64,000 bases of DNA, taken from contig NC_083516.1 of assembly GCF_032362555.1 (NCBI RefSeq), positions 6,907,001-6,971,000 on the forward strand, written 5' to 3'. Numbering within the stretch: the first letter of the stretch is position 1; each line of letters begins with the position of its first letter. Both the position numbers and the translations under genes were made by a program. This DNA is from Amyelois transitella (lineage: Eukaryota; Arthropoda; Insecta; Lepidoptera; Pyralidae). Shown here one piece after another: positions 1 to 34,862 of the stretch. The notes under the pieces are model-generated. The model was not told where the DNA came from and ran no database searches. It saw only the letters and a program-made list of their open reading frames with translations.

Positions 1-1210
1 AATAATTATTTCATGTTATTGTTTTTAGGACAAACGACCCATGGAGAACGTATTACTCCTAAACCAATGAATTTAGCACCTTCCATTAGAATATAACGTG
101 GGTTTTTCTTCCTCCTCAAACTTAGTCCATACCAGGCAAAAAGGCCGGATCCCAAACGTCAGGTTTGAGCAGTAATATTTTCCCAAAATATGTGTTTCAT
201 CAACTTATATGATATCGAGCGTTATAACACTTTTTGGAAAAACATCAAAGTCACTATATATTGTGTTGATGTTTTTTTCCAAAAATTCCCGAGAAAGGGC
301 GCAGTAAAGCATTCACAGCTATAAATCGACCAATATAGGATTAATATTCTTTAACGAGAAGAGACTTAAACTCGACACTGGCAAAAATAAGATCATGAAA
401 AAGTTTGATTGCTTCAAGGAGGAAAAGAAAAAAAAAGTCGACTATATACGGCACCGGTAGGATTACAGAATCAACCACCTAGAGTTACGAAAAATGCAGT
501 TATCTTTTGTATTTAATAGTAATAAGGTTTCAGTCGATGTCACACAGTCGTCGGGTTACCACAGCCAGCGTCGTCTTGCGTTGTTAAGGCTTCGTCAGTC
601 GCTCGCCTGTTCGCCTGGAAGACATGTTCGGAAATGTCAATAGACAACACATGGATATGATGCCATGTGGTTCCTGGCACTTTAGAATAGGCCTCACATC
701 TTCTTTTTCCCATGAATGAAGTTAAAGGGCATGAATAGGCACATTCATCTAACCCAGCTTTTACCATGATCCAAGATGGGTTAGATCTCTGCAACGTTTG
801 TGGAGGTCAGATGGGAGTTGCTTCGTGTAAAGCTGACTTACCTAATCCAGAATCATGATCAAAGGATGCATTTTGGGCTCCTCTACAGACCGGTGAGGAT
901 GTAACCGAAACTATAGCCAGGAGGAGCACGTGCCAAAGAGCGTCAGTTGCTGGTGAAGTGTTATGCTTACGTAGTTTTATTTCATTTTGGACCTAGAATT
1001 CCAAAGAGTTGGGCCTTTATGAGCGGAACCCCTTCTCTTATCGTTACTGAAGACTTCTCACCCTACCCAATGCTGTTTTATTGTTGTTCCTCCACACCAT
1101 TGAATAAAAACTTAGTTCCAATTTCCGTAGGAGGAATTCGCGCATACATGGCCGTAATAAAACTTATAGTACTTGTCATTTTCAATGACAAAATTTTATG
1201 CTTTCACGCA
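1..1210. other. 3' flank of the ACAP gene, repeat-bearing, no gene seen
   Basis: No convincing coding region is seen. On the minus strand this is the 3' UTR and downstream flank of the ACAP-type gene; AATAAA signals on the minus strand lie at about 1082-1077 and 981-976. An imperfect hairpin (arms about 231-248 and 266-285, two-base indel) lies near the left edge. Positions about 655-930 match a dispersed repeat seen again near 46.7 kb and 55.5 kb. Open frames here (540-794 minus, 947-1234 plus) look like chance or repeat-derived frames. Confidence 0.6.
655..930 (+). repeat. Dispersed repeat of the CATGATCCAATATGGGTTA type
   Basis: Matches 55425-55640 block by block (ACCATGATCCAAGATGGGTT, GGAGGTCAGATGGGAGTTGC, TTCGTGTAAAGC, GGGCTCCTCTACAGACCGG, GCCAGGAGGAGCAC). 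Its 5' part, CCATGTGGTTCCTGGCAC and CCCATGAATGAAG, resembles the 5' end of the SINE-like family, so the two may share a head. Confidence 0.6.
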
Positions 1211-23254
<22,044 letters not shown>

Positions 23255-24186
23255 TTTGATAGTTTAATAATTGATAAACACACTAAATCAATAACATTAT
23301 TTACAACAATAATACAAAGTAATTGAACAGAGTTGTTTCACACAAACAAGAAAAGAACCAATCTCACTCAACTCAACCAAACTTCAACCCATTTTTTCGT
23401 CATTTTTTACACCATTTGATTTGAAGTTGACTTCAGCCTGGTTGACACTTAACAGATGACATGGAGCGAAATTTATATTATGGCACAGGCACAGGGGTTG
23501 AGGAGTTGTATGGCCAAAAAAATATAAAAAGATATATTAAGGGACGGAGCAGCAAACCACAGTTAAGACTCCCAAAGCTTAACATTCTCAACTGAGCATA
23601 CGGACTGTCGTGCAGTATGTTTTATACCAAAAATCTTTAAAATTACTCATTCTTTGAATACTACCGATTGATTATTCACCTTTGGTAATCGAATCTAGCC
23701 GCGGAGTGGATAGTCCTAAACAAAAGTGCCTTGATCAAGTCAGGGCCATCCTGCTGAGAGGTTACTTAGAGGTATTTCGAAAAATTATGACTGTTTTGTT
23801 TGGTTGTTTTTTTGGTTAGGTAAAATTTATAGTTTGGCCACAAAAGTTTTACATGAAGTAAATTGAGATATCACTTTCTGAATATAAAATGGAGTTGACG
23901 GCTGTTTGTCTGTCATTGTCACCACTGGTCATTGTCATGTCGATCGAACTCCAATATCCACAACATCACAACATTTAAATAATCTTATTGAATTTAATCA
24001 ACAAAATCTATAAAGTTATGTAAAAAGTGGCCTGGTCCGGTTCTGTCTTCGAATGTTTTTGCTAATAATTTCATTTTCTGTATTCAAGTTACATAAATTC
24101 TCAGTGAATTAAAACGTCCATTGCCGTAGTTTCTTATTAGATAAAACAATAATATTTATTAGTACGAACTAAGTAGCAAGAGCAAA
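23255..24186. promoter_or_regulatory. Divergent intergenic region between ACAP and TMEM19 starts
   Basis: Both start codons face outward with 932 bp between them, so both promoters and 5' UTRs probably lie here. No TATA box is obvious. At about 23700-23775 the plus strand reads SPKQKCLDQVRAILLRGY, which aligns with the GRPRRTYLDQIKDVLVKGQ segment near the C-terminus of the LINE at 4526-7636, so a LINE fragment sits in the promoter region. Confidence 0.6.
23700..23775 (+). mobile_element. Fragment of LINE coding sequence
   Basis: Translated plus-strand peptide SPKQKCLDQVRAILLRGY resembles the C-terminal region of the RTE-like ORF (residues about 979-996 there). Short and diverged; it is the only piece recognised around it. 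Confidence 0.5.
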
Positions 24187-25822
24187 ATGATAACACAGCA
24201 GAATAATGAAGAAACTAAAAAGAAAAAATATCTTAAAGATGATCATATATTAACAGTTGCTTTGTGTGCGATATCCATACCACTATCTATGTCACTGTGG
24301 ATCGCCAATATCGTCTATTCAAAATTTATTCTTCAAAGCGAAGGATTAGACGGTGGGTAATTTTTATAAATGTTTTCTATTTAGCATTGTATCACTGCTT
24401 GGCAGTCTTTTAGTTTCTATGTCTATTCAACATTTTAATCCACCCTTTACTTTAGATTGTGAATTTTCATCCCTTTTTGATTTTTACTCCTATGGTAGTT
24501 TTATCAAAAATTTTATTATTATTTCAGAGCCTATAGTGATATCTCCTGCCAGATGGTTAGCTTCGTGTTTAATTCCTTTATCCATAACAGTGATAGGGTA
24601 CAGAAAGAAGAGTCTGAACTTCAGTGGTGCTATGCTTGGGTTTTTTGTAGGATTCATCCTTACATTGAGCAATTACTGCTTCTTGGCAGTCCTATTTACT
24701 TTTTTTATTTCATCTTCAAAGGCTACAAAATTACGTCCACATTTGAAAAGAAAATTTGATCCTGATTTCAAGGAAGGTAAGTTATTAAATAAACAGGGTT
24801 TCACTTTCAAACTATTTTTTTGACCAGGCACAGAACAATGTATGAGTTTTTTATGATTATGTAAAATTTCAGGTGGCCAAAGAAATTGGATACAAGTATT
24901 ATGTAATGGAGGTATGGCTGCACAGCTGGGCTTGTTGTACTTATTGGATGTTGGAGCATCTGAGCGGCCAATTGACTTTGTGAAGGACTACAGGGCTTCC
25001 TGGCTGTCTTTGGGCATTTTAGGTTGGTTGTTAATACAATTTAGAAGTTTAATTATATTGGATTAACTGACAAAATAATGTGTAAATTGGTTAAAAATCT
25101 ATTCTAAATATCATTATTTTTTTATTATTTCACTATGAAGCCAACTACTTATTCAAGCTCACTTGTGCTGACCTTTTTTGAAAATTATTTTTGTTACTTA
25201 TAATGACCACATTATGAATGTAAGCTTCAAGTTCAAACTTTTTCCAGGTGTATTTTCTTGCTGTAATGGTGACACATGGGCATCAGAACTTGGAACAGTA
25301 ATCTCTAGCAGTGAACCATATCTGGTCACTTCATGGAAAAAAGTGCCAAAAGGAACAAATGGGGGTATAAGTGCAGTTGGAACATTATTTAGTGCCATTG
25401 GTGGATTTGTCATTGGATTATCTTATTACATATCTGTTCTTTATTTTACTGATTCTGCAATGTGGGCAAATGCACCTCCTCAATGGCCTTTGATTGTCTA
25501 TGGGACTCTAGCTGGATTTATTGGCAGTCTCATTGATTCCTTTATGGGAGCATTATTGCAATATTCAGGTATTAAAATGATTATGTCTTCTATGTATACT
25601 ATAACTGTGATTTATTTGTGTGAGTGCTGGTCTAACTAAATGTTTTCTTTTTTGTTTACAGGATTAGATAAGGATGGAAAAATAGTATCTCATTCCCAGC
25701 TGTCAGTGAAACATATCAGCGGTAGAAATATCTTGGATAATCATAGTGTTAACCTTATATGCACTGTAATTATGGGCTTACTTACGCCTACTATAAGCAG
25801 ATATTTATGGCCTGTATATTGA
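24187..25822 (+). CDS. TMEM19: Transmembrane protein 19 (TMEM19, DUF92 family)
   Basis: Multi-pass membrane protein of the DUF92 family, whose plant member VTE6 is a phytyl-phosphate kinase; the animal function is not settled. Exons 24187-24352, 24528-24776, 24873-25022, 25248-25568, 25662-25822 total 1047 nt (348 aa, against 336 in human). All introns are phase 1 and short (about 90-225 bp). Family signatures: ISPARWLASCLIPLSITV (residues about 57-74), SSSKATKLRPHLKRKFDPD, GGQRNWIQVLCNGG and the highly conserved CCNGDTWASELG (about 193-204), then GGISAVGT and a C-terminal DNHSVNLICTVIMG. Several hydrophobic segments are visible. The start is the first ATG of an in-phase exon. Polyadenylation signals lie near 26178 and 26258. 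It is divergent from the ACAP gene and upstream of the SLC17 gene on the same strand. Confidence 0.93.
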
Positions 25823-27401
25823 TAAGGCATTGCAATTGTACTTACGTCTGCCAATGTTATGTTTTTAAATTAAACTCCCAGGTACTTGCAGTAAGGACAT
25901 TTATGTACAAAAGGGCATTTATGTTTTATATGGTTTATTTGAAAAATTGTTGGTGTATAATCTAAAGCTGCTGAAAAAAAATGAAACATACTTCACATAG
26001 CTGATTTCATATCTTGGACTCCTCAGGGCTTGTGCCGGCACCTATTTTAATGATAGGTTTGTTAATTTTAATAAGTACATATGTATTGTCTGTTGATAGG
26101 TTTCAAGACAGCTCATATTGTCTTATGATATTTGCATTTATATTTGTTGAAAAGAACTAACTACTAAAACCTATCTCGAATAAACCAATAGTTGTTTTGG
26201 TACTTATTTGAAAGAGAAATTGTTGTTTTATGATGATGGTTATTTATTACTTTTATAAAATAAATATTAACAAAAAAATGCAATATTTTTCTTAACTTTT
26301 TGGGGCTTCATTCATGTGGGAATTAATAACGCATTATTTTATATCTTCCAGGCAACCTTAGTAGGTACCTATAGGTATTTGTTAAATTAGGACTTCTACT
26401 ATCAAGGCATCAAAACTGTCAAGTCCTTGAAATTAGATTTAATCTGGTGTTATACCAATAACAATAATTTTAATATGTTTTAGAGTATAAAAGCAAGGTA
26501 TGTGTTCTGTTCATTCAAACATGCTTTTGTAGCTTTAACGAACCAATTTAATTGGATCTTGAACTATGAACCAACTGATAATATTATCAGTTTTATTTGT
26601 AGATGAAAGGATTATTAATTATACGTAGGTTTGATAAACCAATTTGCCGACCTCCTTTTTGCGGCGTGTAGGTATATAACAAGCCTTCTCAAGGAGGGTT
26701 CCTCTTATGATGTGGCTTATGCCACTATCCCGGAGTGAGAAAAACGCGCAATGCGGGTGGTAATTCGAATCATTTGATCTCAATGTACCTGTTGACAACC
26801 TGACTAACCTGTGAACAAGGATTGCGACTATTCCCAAAGTCGGCTCTTAAGATACTCACCGAAAAAATATAATGGAAAAAAGTGAAATATTTTTATGAAA
26901 AATTATCCTAGCCCAAAGATAATTTTTTCGAAGCCAAAAAGAATCTGTCGCTTGTTATTGTCAGTATTGACAAACAAGTGACAATCTAATCACGTCCATC
27001 AACGAAATGGCAACGTTCCTGTATAAACGTAAATGGTAAAAATTATTATTTTAACATTTAATTTTCTTTTTTTTGTAGCATTCCTATGATATGTCAAGAC
27101 CACAATGAATTTGATTGTACATGTTAAGTAATGGAATGAGACGGCGATTTTGTCATACTTGCACAGGCAGGGTGGAGAGGATTTCATTTCTTTGTTTTCG
27201 GATTTATACTTTTAATCCAAAACATTTCGCATTTGATTTGGGATGTGACTCATCTTCTAAACTGAGCGCAGTACAATACTCACGAAAATAATTTAACAAG
27301 AAAGTCTCTTGATTGTGTTTGCATTATAGAAGTAAAAGAAAAACTTTCATGCGAAATACGAAAAAAATGTGGAGCAAGTAATGGTTATAACTTAATGAAT
27401 C
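25823..27401 (+). other. Intergenic: TMEM19 3' UTR and SLC17-like promoter side
   Basis: No gene is seen. AATAAA signals near 26178 and 26258 could end the TMEM19 transcript. A small GC-richer patch near 26640-26830 has a minus-strand open frame with no recognisable motif. The 5' UTR of the downstream transporter presumably lies near 27250-27401; no clear core promoter element is seen. Confidence 0.5.
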
Positions 27402-30400
27402 ATGTCGTCAAACGTAGAAGAGAGTCCTATTATAAACGCGGATATAGAAAATGATGTGACTAGCAGTCGGCGGAACCTTGTAGACAATGAACTTGGTAAC
27501 TAGTTTTTCATTAGTTTTTAGTTTTTGTTGATATACAAACTGATAAAGGTTATTCAAGGCCAGTCTTGCTGCTAAGTATTGAATAACAATATTCCGTTGT
27601 AAAGTAAACAAAATATACTACTAAACTACCTAACTATCAATCTAACTAACTATCAATCCAACCTTTTAATTTCTCATCTGTGTTCAACAATAATTTTGAA
27701 TGCTACAAAATGTTTGATAACTGGGCTTTCATTAAAATTGAGTTTACACTAAAACCAAAACTATGTTTTGATGTTTTTACTGACACAACATATTTTTAGG
27801 TGAAGAAACTACAGGATGGATCAAAAGCAGAACCGTCCTTGGCATTATGGGTTTCCTGGGATTTGCAAATGTGTATGCGATGAGAGTGAACCTGTCTGTT
27901 GCTATTGTAGCAATGATAAACTCAACCAACCCAGTTCCATCAAATGACTCTACCTTAGATGTATGCCCAGCCCCAATCCCTAGTAATAATTCAATTCCAA
28001 TTGTAAGTATTTTTATTACATAATAGAGTAATCAGACAATTAATGGTTGGCCATGCCTGTGTCAAATTGTGGTTGGCATGTATATGTCTTAAATTTTAAA
28101 GTTAATCATTTTGTGTTTTGGGTTTTTGATAAATATTTTGAGCAAAGTTTTGAAGTTTAATGATTACTGTTATATTTAATATAGAGGCCAATAATTGGAT
28201 TAAATCTAAAATTATAATGTGTGTTTTCAGAAACCTGGAGAATTCAATTGGACTGCAGAGCAGCAAAGTATTATTTTAGGTTCATTCTTTTATGGTTATG
28301 TATTAACTCAGGTACGAAAGACTCGTTAACTCATATTGAAATCTAATATCAAATATTTTGAATTTAAACTTGCAAATTACATGTTTATTACAAAGTTTGT
28401 TTCAATTTCAGATACCAGGTGGGCGAATAGCTGAAAAATTTGGTGGGAAATTAGTTTATGGTGTGGGAGTATTATTAACAGCAATATTTACAATCCTAAG
28501 CCCTATAGCAGCTTTTGTTGACTTCAAGTTCTTCATAGTGGTACGGGTGCTAGAAGGGCTCGGAGAGGGGGTAACATACCCTGCCATGCATGCAATGCTG
28601 GCTAGATGGATCCCTCCAATGGAGAGATCAAAATTTGCAGCATATGTTTATGCAGGTAAGTAGCAACTATTTTCTATCAATTTATGTTAGGGAAGTTTAA
28701 TTTAGAGGTTCCTATGAGGGTCTCTATCTCATTACAACAGTTAACACATAAATACAGAATACATATAACAGATATAATATTGTCTTCTGTGTGAAATTAC
28801 CCTTAGGCTAGGACCTCTTATTTGTTTTGTATTTATTATAATGAGGTTAGAATATTTTTTAATAATTCCAGGGTCAAATATAGGCACAGTTATATCGCTT
28901 CCAATTTCGGGATGGCTGTGCACACTCCAGTTTGGTGGCGGCTGGCCACTGTGCTTCTATATATTCGGCGGGCTTGGTATTTTATGGTTCATTGCATGGA
29001 TGCTACTTGTGTACGACACACCTCAGAAACATCCTAGAATATGTCCTAAGGAAGTAGAATATATTACCGCGTGTATAGGACCACAGGTAAATAAATTTAT
29101 TTTCCATTAAGGTATTTTGCTTTTTGTTTAGTTTCCGATAGGTATATGTAGTGATGAAAGCAGTTGAGTCAAAAATGCATTAACATTTAGGGAGTGAAAA
29201 ATTTTAAAGACAGGCAGGTAATCATCTATATATTGTCTTGAACAGAGTTAGCCTTTGTAGCCATTAACTGAGAATGCATTGGGAATATGCTGAGAAAAGG
29301 AGGCAGGTAATCATCTATATATTGTCTTGAACAGAGCTAGCCTTTGTAGCCATTAACTAAGAATGCATTGGGAATATGCTGAGAAAAGGATGTGAAGAGC
29401 TATACCTCAAGTTAAATGAATGAGGTATGAGTTAGTATGATTGATTCTGTATTTTTCCATCTAAACCTGTTAGCTGCCTCCACCGTGTCTAGACATAAAA
29501 GCGTCGCTTGGTACAACTAGAACTGGGATCTAATCCAACAGAAAGCGCACATAACGACATAGTGTCCTTATTTAAAATAAAAGAATATTTCAAGCTTCGA
29601 TTCATTAATTGCCTGTTATTAATTCGGAAAGCATGTTAAAACACACTGTTACAGCGATAGTGACTGTATCGCGTGCCGTTCGTGCTGATTGAGGCCAGTC
29701 AGTGTGAGTCATAAAGGTCTGACCTCACAGATGGTCGATACTTTTATTAATTTATTGTAATGTAATAATGTTTACATTATCTGAATTCCTATATAAGAAT
29801 AGAATTTCTTTATAGGAGGCCATTATTTTTTATAAATATTTGCGAAACTGTTCAATATTGGAACAATCTTTTATGGAACCTGCGACTTCCAGACCTGGTC
29901 TTGCAAATTGACTGATTTCTGAATTCATTCTCCTACAGTTCTTTGACAAATGAAGCAAAAAGTAAACCAAATAAATCTATGAGTTTGAAAACATATAATT
30001 TTTATTCATCGGTTTAGTAGTAGGACTTTTCATATCGACAAAAAAAGAGAGATTTTGTTTTCGAAACATTGGTGGACAACATGAGACCACCAATATTTCG
30101 GAGATAAAAAGTTCTGTTCAAGATAGTTTTAGACTGTGAAAATTGGACTAGAGACATACATAGATAAAATCACGTACACTTGCTACGTTTTTTGCATACT
30201 TCCTCATCCACATTCATACCTGTTAAAAATTGCGCCATGCAAAAACTACTTACGTTACATTTTCCTTGTTGCTTATTTTAGGAAAACCAGCATTCCATGT
30301 CGATACCTTGGTGCAAATTCCTGACTTGCGTCCCTCTCTGGGCCATACTCATCGCGCAGTGTGGTCAGTCGTGGCTGTTCTACACGCAGTTGACCGAGCT

Positions 30401-32911
30401 GCCTACCTACATGCAAAATATATTGCACTTTGACATTGTTTCGGTAAGTTCATTATACTTATGTATATATTTGCCAAATTTTGTGAGTTTATTTATTACA
30501 AACATACAAAAATGTAAATCTTTTCGCTTTATTAATAGTGTGGATATAGATATCGAAAGCTGCGCAAGAAAAAAGTTTATTAAAATAGATTTTTGTTTTT
30601 AGAATTCGACGTTGTCGGCTGTTCCGTACCTCACTTCCTGGATAGCTGGCATATTGTTCAGTATTTTCGCTGATTGGTTGCTGGTCAAGGGATGGATATC
30701 TAGAATCAATAGTATGAAATTATGGAACACTGTTGGTGAGTGATTGTTCGTGGAAATGTGTAAAAAGGGTTCAGCGATTAATGGGGAATCATAATTTGAT
30801 ACATATTTTTATGTGACCGCAAAATGAAAGCAGGAAAAGGAGACGAGGATAAGATAAGACGGTCTTATGCATGTATCTATTAAGTCCTCATAGTCTTTGA
30901 AAGATAAATCTTTTTCATCATTGTTTGCATGGAAATTTATAATCACAACTAATATTATAGATGCGAAATTAAGTTTCTTTGTTTGTTACTTCTTCACGCG
31001 TTATCTACTGAGCCAACCTTTAGTTCTTTTTTTAATTTTGCTTAACTATGTATAATTAAGAGTCTGTAGAAGTACATAAAGTTCTCATGGAATTTGCGAA
31101 AAGCCTGTATTTTTTAAATTCGCGCGCTCATAGTATCTATTAAATTATCAATAAATGGTTTCGGTGGCGTTAATAAATCATTTAAATTCACGCGTGTAGA
31201 TGGCGCTTAATTCGTGCGGGCGAAGCTGCGGGTAAAAGCTAGTAAGTTTTTTCCATTTCTTTTCCAGATATGTCAGGTTATTACAATGAAATATAACAAA
31301 TGAAAAACATATAATTGATATTCAGATATAAGGTTATACGAGTATACTTAATATTTCAGCTGCGTTCCTGCCCGCTTTCGGCCTGCTCGGCATAGCGTGG
31401 GCCGGCTGCGACAGGTTGACTGTGATGCTGCTTCTGAGTATCACTTCTATGTTCGGTGGCGCGGTGTACGCAGGTCAGTGATCTTTCTATTTTATTATTG
31501 ACTCCGGAACTTAAAACAGACATACATATCCATCATCACATCTATATTCCTTGCCAACGGTGTTGAAAAGACGGAAAGGGCACAATCAGCTGTATAGCTA
31601 ATGATTAAGTTAAGATTCAAATGATGCTAACAAAAAGAATTCCAAGTTTTTTACTTGGTTAGGAACCACACGGCACATTAAACATTGAATGATTCAACTA
31701 CATGTCCATGGTAACTTTTAATTAACTAGAAACCTCGCAAGGGTAGATAGTGGAATGAAGAGCAACAACGTTAATTCTAAACTTTTGATAAAACTCTATA
31801 TGTAAAGTTATTAATAACGATTTTTCTAGTTTCCTATCGCAACATTTATACGTCTATGTTTATGCTGCCCCCAACCCTGTTAATTCAATACTAGTTTGTT
31901 TACCCTTTTTTTTCGGTGCGGTAAGAGTTATAAACCACTTAATATATTTGTTGTAACTATGTTTATAACTCTTGTGAATCGCATAATTAAATCAGAATTG
32001 TTTTTTTGTATGAAATTATACTATAACCCTATACATGACTTGGATTTATTGCATCAGGTAACCAAATGAACCACATAGACCTGTCGCCGCAGTTCGCCGG
32101 CACCATGTACGGTATCACGAACGCTGCTAGCAACATATGCGGGTTCATGGCGCCCTACGTCATAGGAAGGATCATTAGTACTGAACAGGTATTATGTTAT
32201 CTCTATTTGCTAAATATGTATATAAAAGTGGAAACCTCCTTTGGCATGGCCCAAATCGACCTAGGCTTCGAGATTTGAAATTGAGCATGTGGTTTATTTT
32301 TTCCTTCGTTTTGACAATAAAACTTCTTCATGAGTTTATTTTATAATTTGCTAACGCTTCGCATCTAGTTGTAACTTAAGTTTAACCTCAATTTTTTTAA
32401 CTATAAAATAGTATATCTTTATGTAGGTAAATTACTAGATGTATTCTATAATTTTTATGTTTTTTTTTTACTTCTAGCAAACTCTCGGGCAGTGGCGTGA
32501 AGTGTTCTACCTTGCGGCATCCATAGATCTCGGAGCTAATTTGTTCTATTTATTCTTCGCAAGCGCAGAAGAACAGGTATGTTTTACATGCAAAAATTGA
32601 CTCTATTGACAAGTTCATTTGTTTGTAGTTGAGTTTTCGGTTAGTGAAAATGTTTCTTTTTGTACCTTTTCCTTTGGGTCGCTAACGGCATCGTGGAAAG
32701 CACTCCAGTGTGACATAATTTTGCACCTTCTTCTTCTATATAAAAAACATTGTCTAACAATAACTTTTGTGTCGTTAAGATAGTAGACAAAAATTCGTGT
32801 CCTTGGCACCATAGAGTTAATTGTTCTTTTTTTTAGGACTGGTCAAGACCGGACGACGACGACATGACTGCGTCTGCGCCGGTTGAAAGCATACTCTTCC
32901 CGGAATCATAG
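27402..32911 (+). CDS. SLC17-family MFS transporter (sialin / inorganic phosphate cotransporter-like)
   Basis: Major-facilitator anion transporter of the SLC17 type; the substrate cannot be told from sequence (sialin, phosphate and vesicular amine or glutamate carriers share the fold). Exons: 27402-27495, 27800-28002, 28231-28311, 28412-28655, 28872-29086, 30282-30443, 30603-30735, 31360-31473, 32058-32188, 32478-32576, 32837-32911; total 1551 nt, 516 aa (human sialin 495). TM1 has the family motif YAMRVNLSVAIVAM (residues about 57-70). The first lumenal loop has Asn-glycosylation sequons (NST, NDS, NNS). Then come FNWTAEQQSIILGSFFYGY, IPGGRIAEKFGGK, RVLEGLGEGVTYPA and MLARWIPPMERSKF. Later helices include the LSPQFAGTMYGITN motif. 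The C-terminus is acidic (DDDD) and cytosolic in the family. Several transposable-element remnants lie in its introns. Confidence 0.93.
29212..29389. repeat. Tandem duplication, 2 x 89 bp
   Basis: Units 29212-29300 and 29301-29389 begin AGGCAGGTAATCATC and differ at only two positions (GAGTT versus GAGCT, ACTGA versus ACTAA). In intron 5 of the SLC17-like gene. Confidence 0.93.
30062..30100. repeat. 14-bp inverted repeat with one mismatch
   Basis: CGAAACATTGGTGG at 30062-30075 and CCACCAATATTTCG at 30087-30100, with an 11-nt loop. In intron 5 of the SLC17-like gene. Confidence 0.85.
30947..31246 (+). repeat. Dispersed repeat of the AGCTAGTA-ended family, near complete
   Basis: Begins CTAATATTATAGATGCGAAA and TTTGTTTGTTACTTCTTCACG and ends GGGCGAAGCTGCGGGTAAAA then GCTAGTA. 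The same ends occur at 48719-48875 and in reverse at 58338-58602. In intron 7 of the SLC17-like gene. Confidence 0.6.
31525..31677 (-). repeat. SINE-like dispersed repeat, minus strand
   Basis: Reverse-complement blocks CACATCTATATTCCTTGCC, AAAGACGGAAAGG, AATCAGCTGTATAGCTAATG and the 5' end GGAACCACACGGCAC are in the family order. In intron 8 of the SLC17-like gene. Confidence 0.55.
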
Positions 32912-33203
32912 AACATATTAAATGACACACAAAATATGAGTGACACCAATGTCTAATGCGGTTGAAGGACATAAATGTATGTTAGAATACGAATATTTTG
33001 TTCTTAAGGTGGGTAACTCATATTTAAAATGCCTTTTTAAGGATACGGTTATTTACTGGGCGCGAATTCTTGAAAAGGTAATGTACTGTAATTGGCTCAG
33101 TGGAATAGTTTTTATTACTATATTTAATAGTTGTAGATTCAGTATCAAACATAAAATGCTAATACGGTGCTACTATGGTGGATACCTTATGATAAAGTCG
33201 CAT

Positions 33204-33266
33204 GCAGAGAAATTTGACCCCCTGTGTACACAGAGTATAACCTAAAACATTGTCAAGTTTCTCTGC
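33204..33266. repeat. Inverted repeat downstream of the SLC17-like stop codon
   Basis: GCAGAGAAATTTGAC at 33204-33218 and GTCAAGTTTCTCTGC at 33252-33266 pair with one mismatch around a 33-nt loop. It is about 300 nt after the stop, so it could be in the 3' UTR. Confidence 0.7.
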
Positions 33267-34166
33267 AGGTTACTACTTTTTGTAGAAACGGACTTTTTGT
33301 TTTCTTCATTTTGCTCATCCTGATATTTGCCTGAGCGCGCTTACTTGGGGGAAGTTATTCTGCTTCCTCTTTAGTAGGGATTTTTGAATGTAGACATACA
33401 CCGTCGATATCACAAAATAAACGGAAAAATGCAAAAGAAGAAAGAAACAATTCATATAAATAATTTTTTTACGAAAACCAGCTGTGATTTTGTATGAATA
33501 TTTCCCGCGTTCTTGTATTATTTTCGTCAGTGCTTGCGACACAACACCAGCGTAGATCCGTTATTTTGGTGCAACTAATGTTCCATACTAACTAACGTTC
33601 TGTAGACGATTTTCACTATCTAATTCGTATTCTATCGTCTATTTCAGTCAGGTTTTTACTAAGTTAGACCTCTGAAGTTTCAGTTTGCATCTTAAAAATT
33701 TAAGTTATAATTGGGTGTGACGCATATTGAGTTTCATATTTAAAAAGGCATAATATACCAGTAGTTTAATTTGACATATTCCTATTCGGTTAAATTTGAC
33801 CAATGTAATTTGCTTTATTATATTTTTATGATATTTTTTCAAAGTTAATTGATAATTTTGTTAGTAAATCAATAAAAAAATGATATATTTTACTTAGCAT
33901 ATAATTTACTTGATGTTATATAATATTAACTCCTTGAAAAATGTTGCTTATCAAACGATTTCTCGTGATTGGGAAATTCTCGAACATGAAAAGCATTTAA
34001 ATTAAAAGTATTGTTTCTGTTTTGTCGAACGTCACCAGATAAAGACGGCAATAGAGTTGATAGCTCAGGTTGACAGCAATGTTGCTTAAAAGTAGTTTAA
34101 ATATCGCACTGAATTAATTTTATTACAATTTAAGCAAAATGCTTTATATTATTACATTTAGACATG

Positions 34167-34239
34167 GTGGCACGTGAATAGATGTAGTTTCTGCGTACCC
34201 CTCCGGGAAAAAGGTGTGATTTTATATATGTATGTATTT
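34167..34239 (+). mobile_element. 3'-terminal fragment of an RTE-like LINE
   Basis: GTAGTTTCTGCGTACCCCTC, then CGGGAAAAAGGTGTGATTTT and ATATATGTATGTAT match the last approximately 70 nt of the LINE at 4318-7663 (GTAGTCTCTGCCTACCCCTC and CGGGAAAGAGGCGTGATTTT there), including the TATG tail. Only this extreme 3' end is present, typical of 5'-truncated LINE copies. Confidence 0.8.
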
Positions 34240-34659
34240 AAACATTAACAAATGTTCTGATAATTATTACTAATAAGGTGTAAGAGGGCGATAGTTTAAA
34301 AACGTTTTCTTGGTACAAATAAATTAATTGGTTCAGTATTCATGGCTGTCGATTATTTAGATCTAAACTTTGATCTTATTCGTTTTAGTTGTGAATGTTT
34401 GATCGATACTCAAAAAAGGCTAAGAGACACTAGAAATACAATAACATGATGATAACATACGTTTTTATTAAAATATATTTAATGTTTAAAATACATTAAA
34501 GGTTTTAATTTAAAATATATTTTAAAACTTGTTTTTAAGGTAGTCGCAAAAAATAAGTACCTATGAATAACTTAATTCATGTAAAACTTACTTAATTCAT
34601 GTAAAAATCAAACACATCTTTAGCATTATAAGTAATATTTTATTTTATTACTAGCTGAC

Positions 34660-34862
34660 CCGGCAAACGCTGTTTTGCCAATTATTTTTATATATTATTA
34701 CGGAACCCTATTTTTTTCCAAAATAAAATATAGTCTATGTTACTCGTGGATAATGTAGCTTTCGAATGGTGAAAGAATTTTTAAAATCGGTCCAGTAGTT
34801 TTTGAGCCTATTCATTACAACCAAACAAACAAAGTTTTCCTCTTTATAATATTAGTGTAGAT
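34660..34862 (-). repeat. Dispersed lepidopteran repeat starting CTAGCTGACCCGGC
   Basis: Begins CTAGCTGACCCGGCAAACGC and ends TATAATATTAGTGTAGA. Both ends are seen in related form elsewhere in this window, as the reverse of the CTAATATTATA...AGCTAGTA family. Non-coding. Confidence 0.6.
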
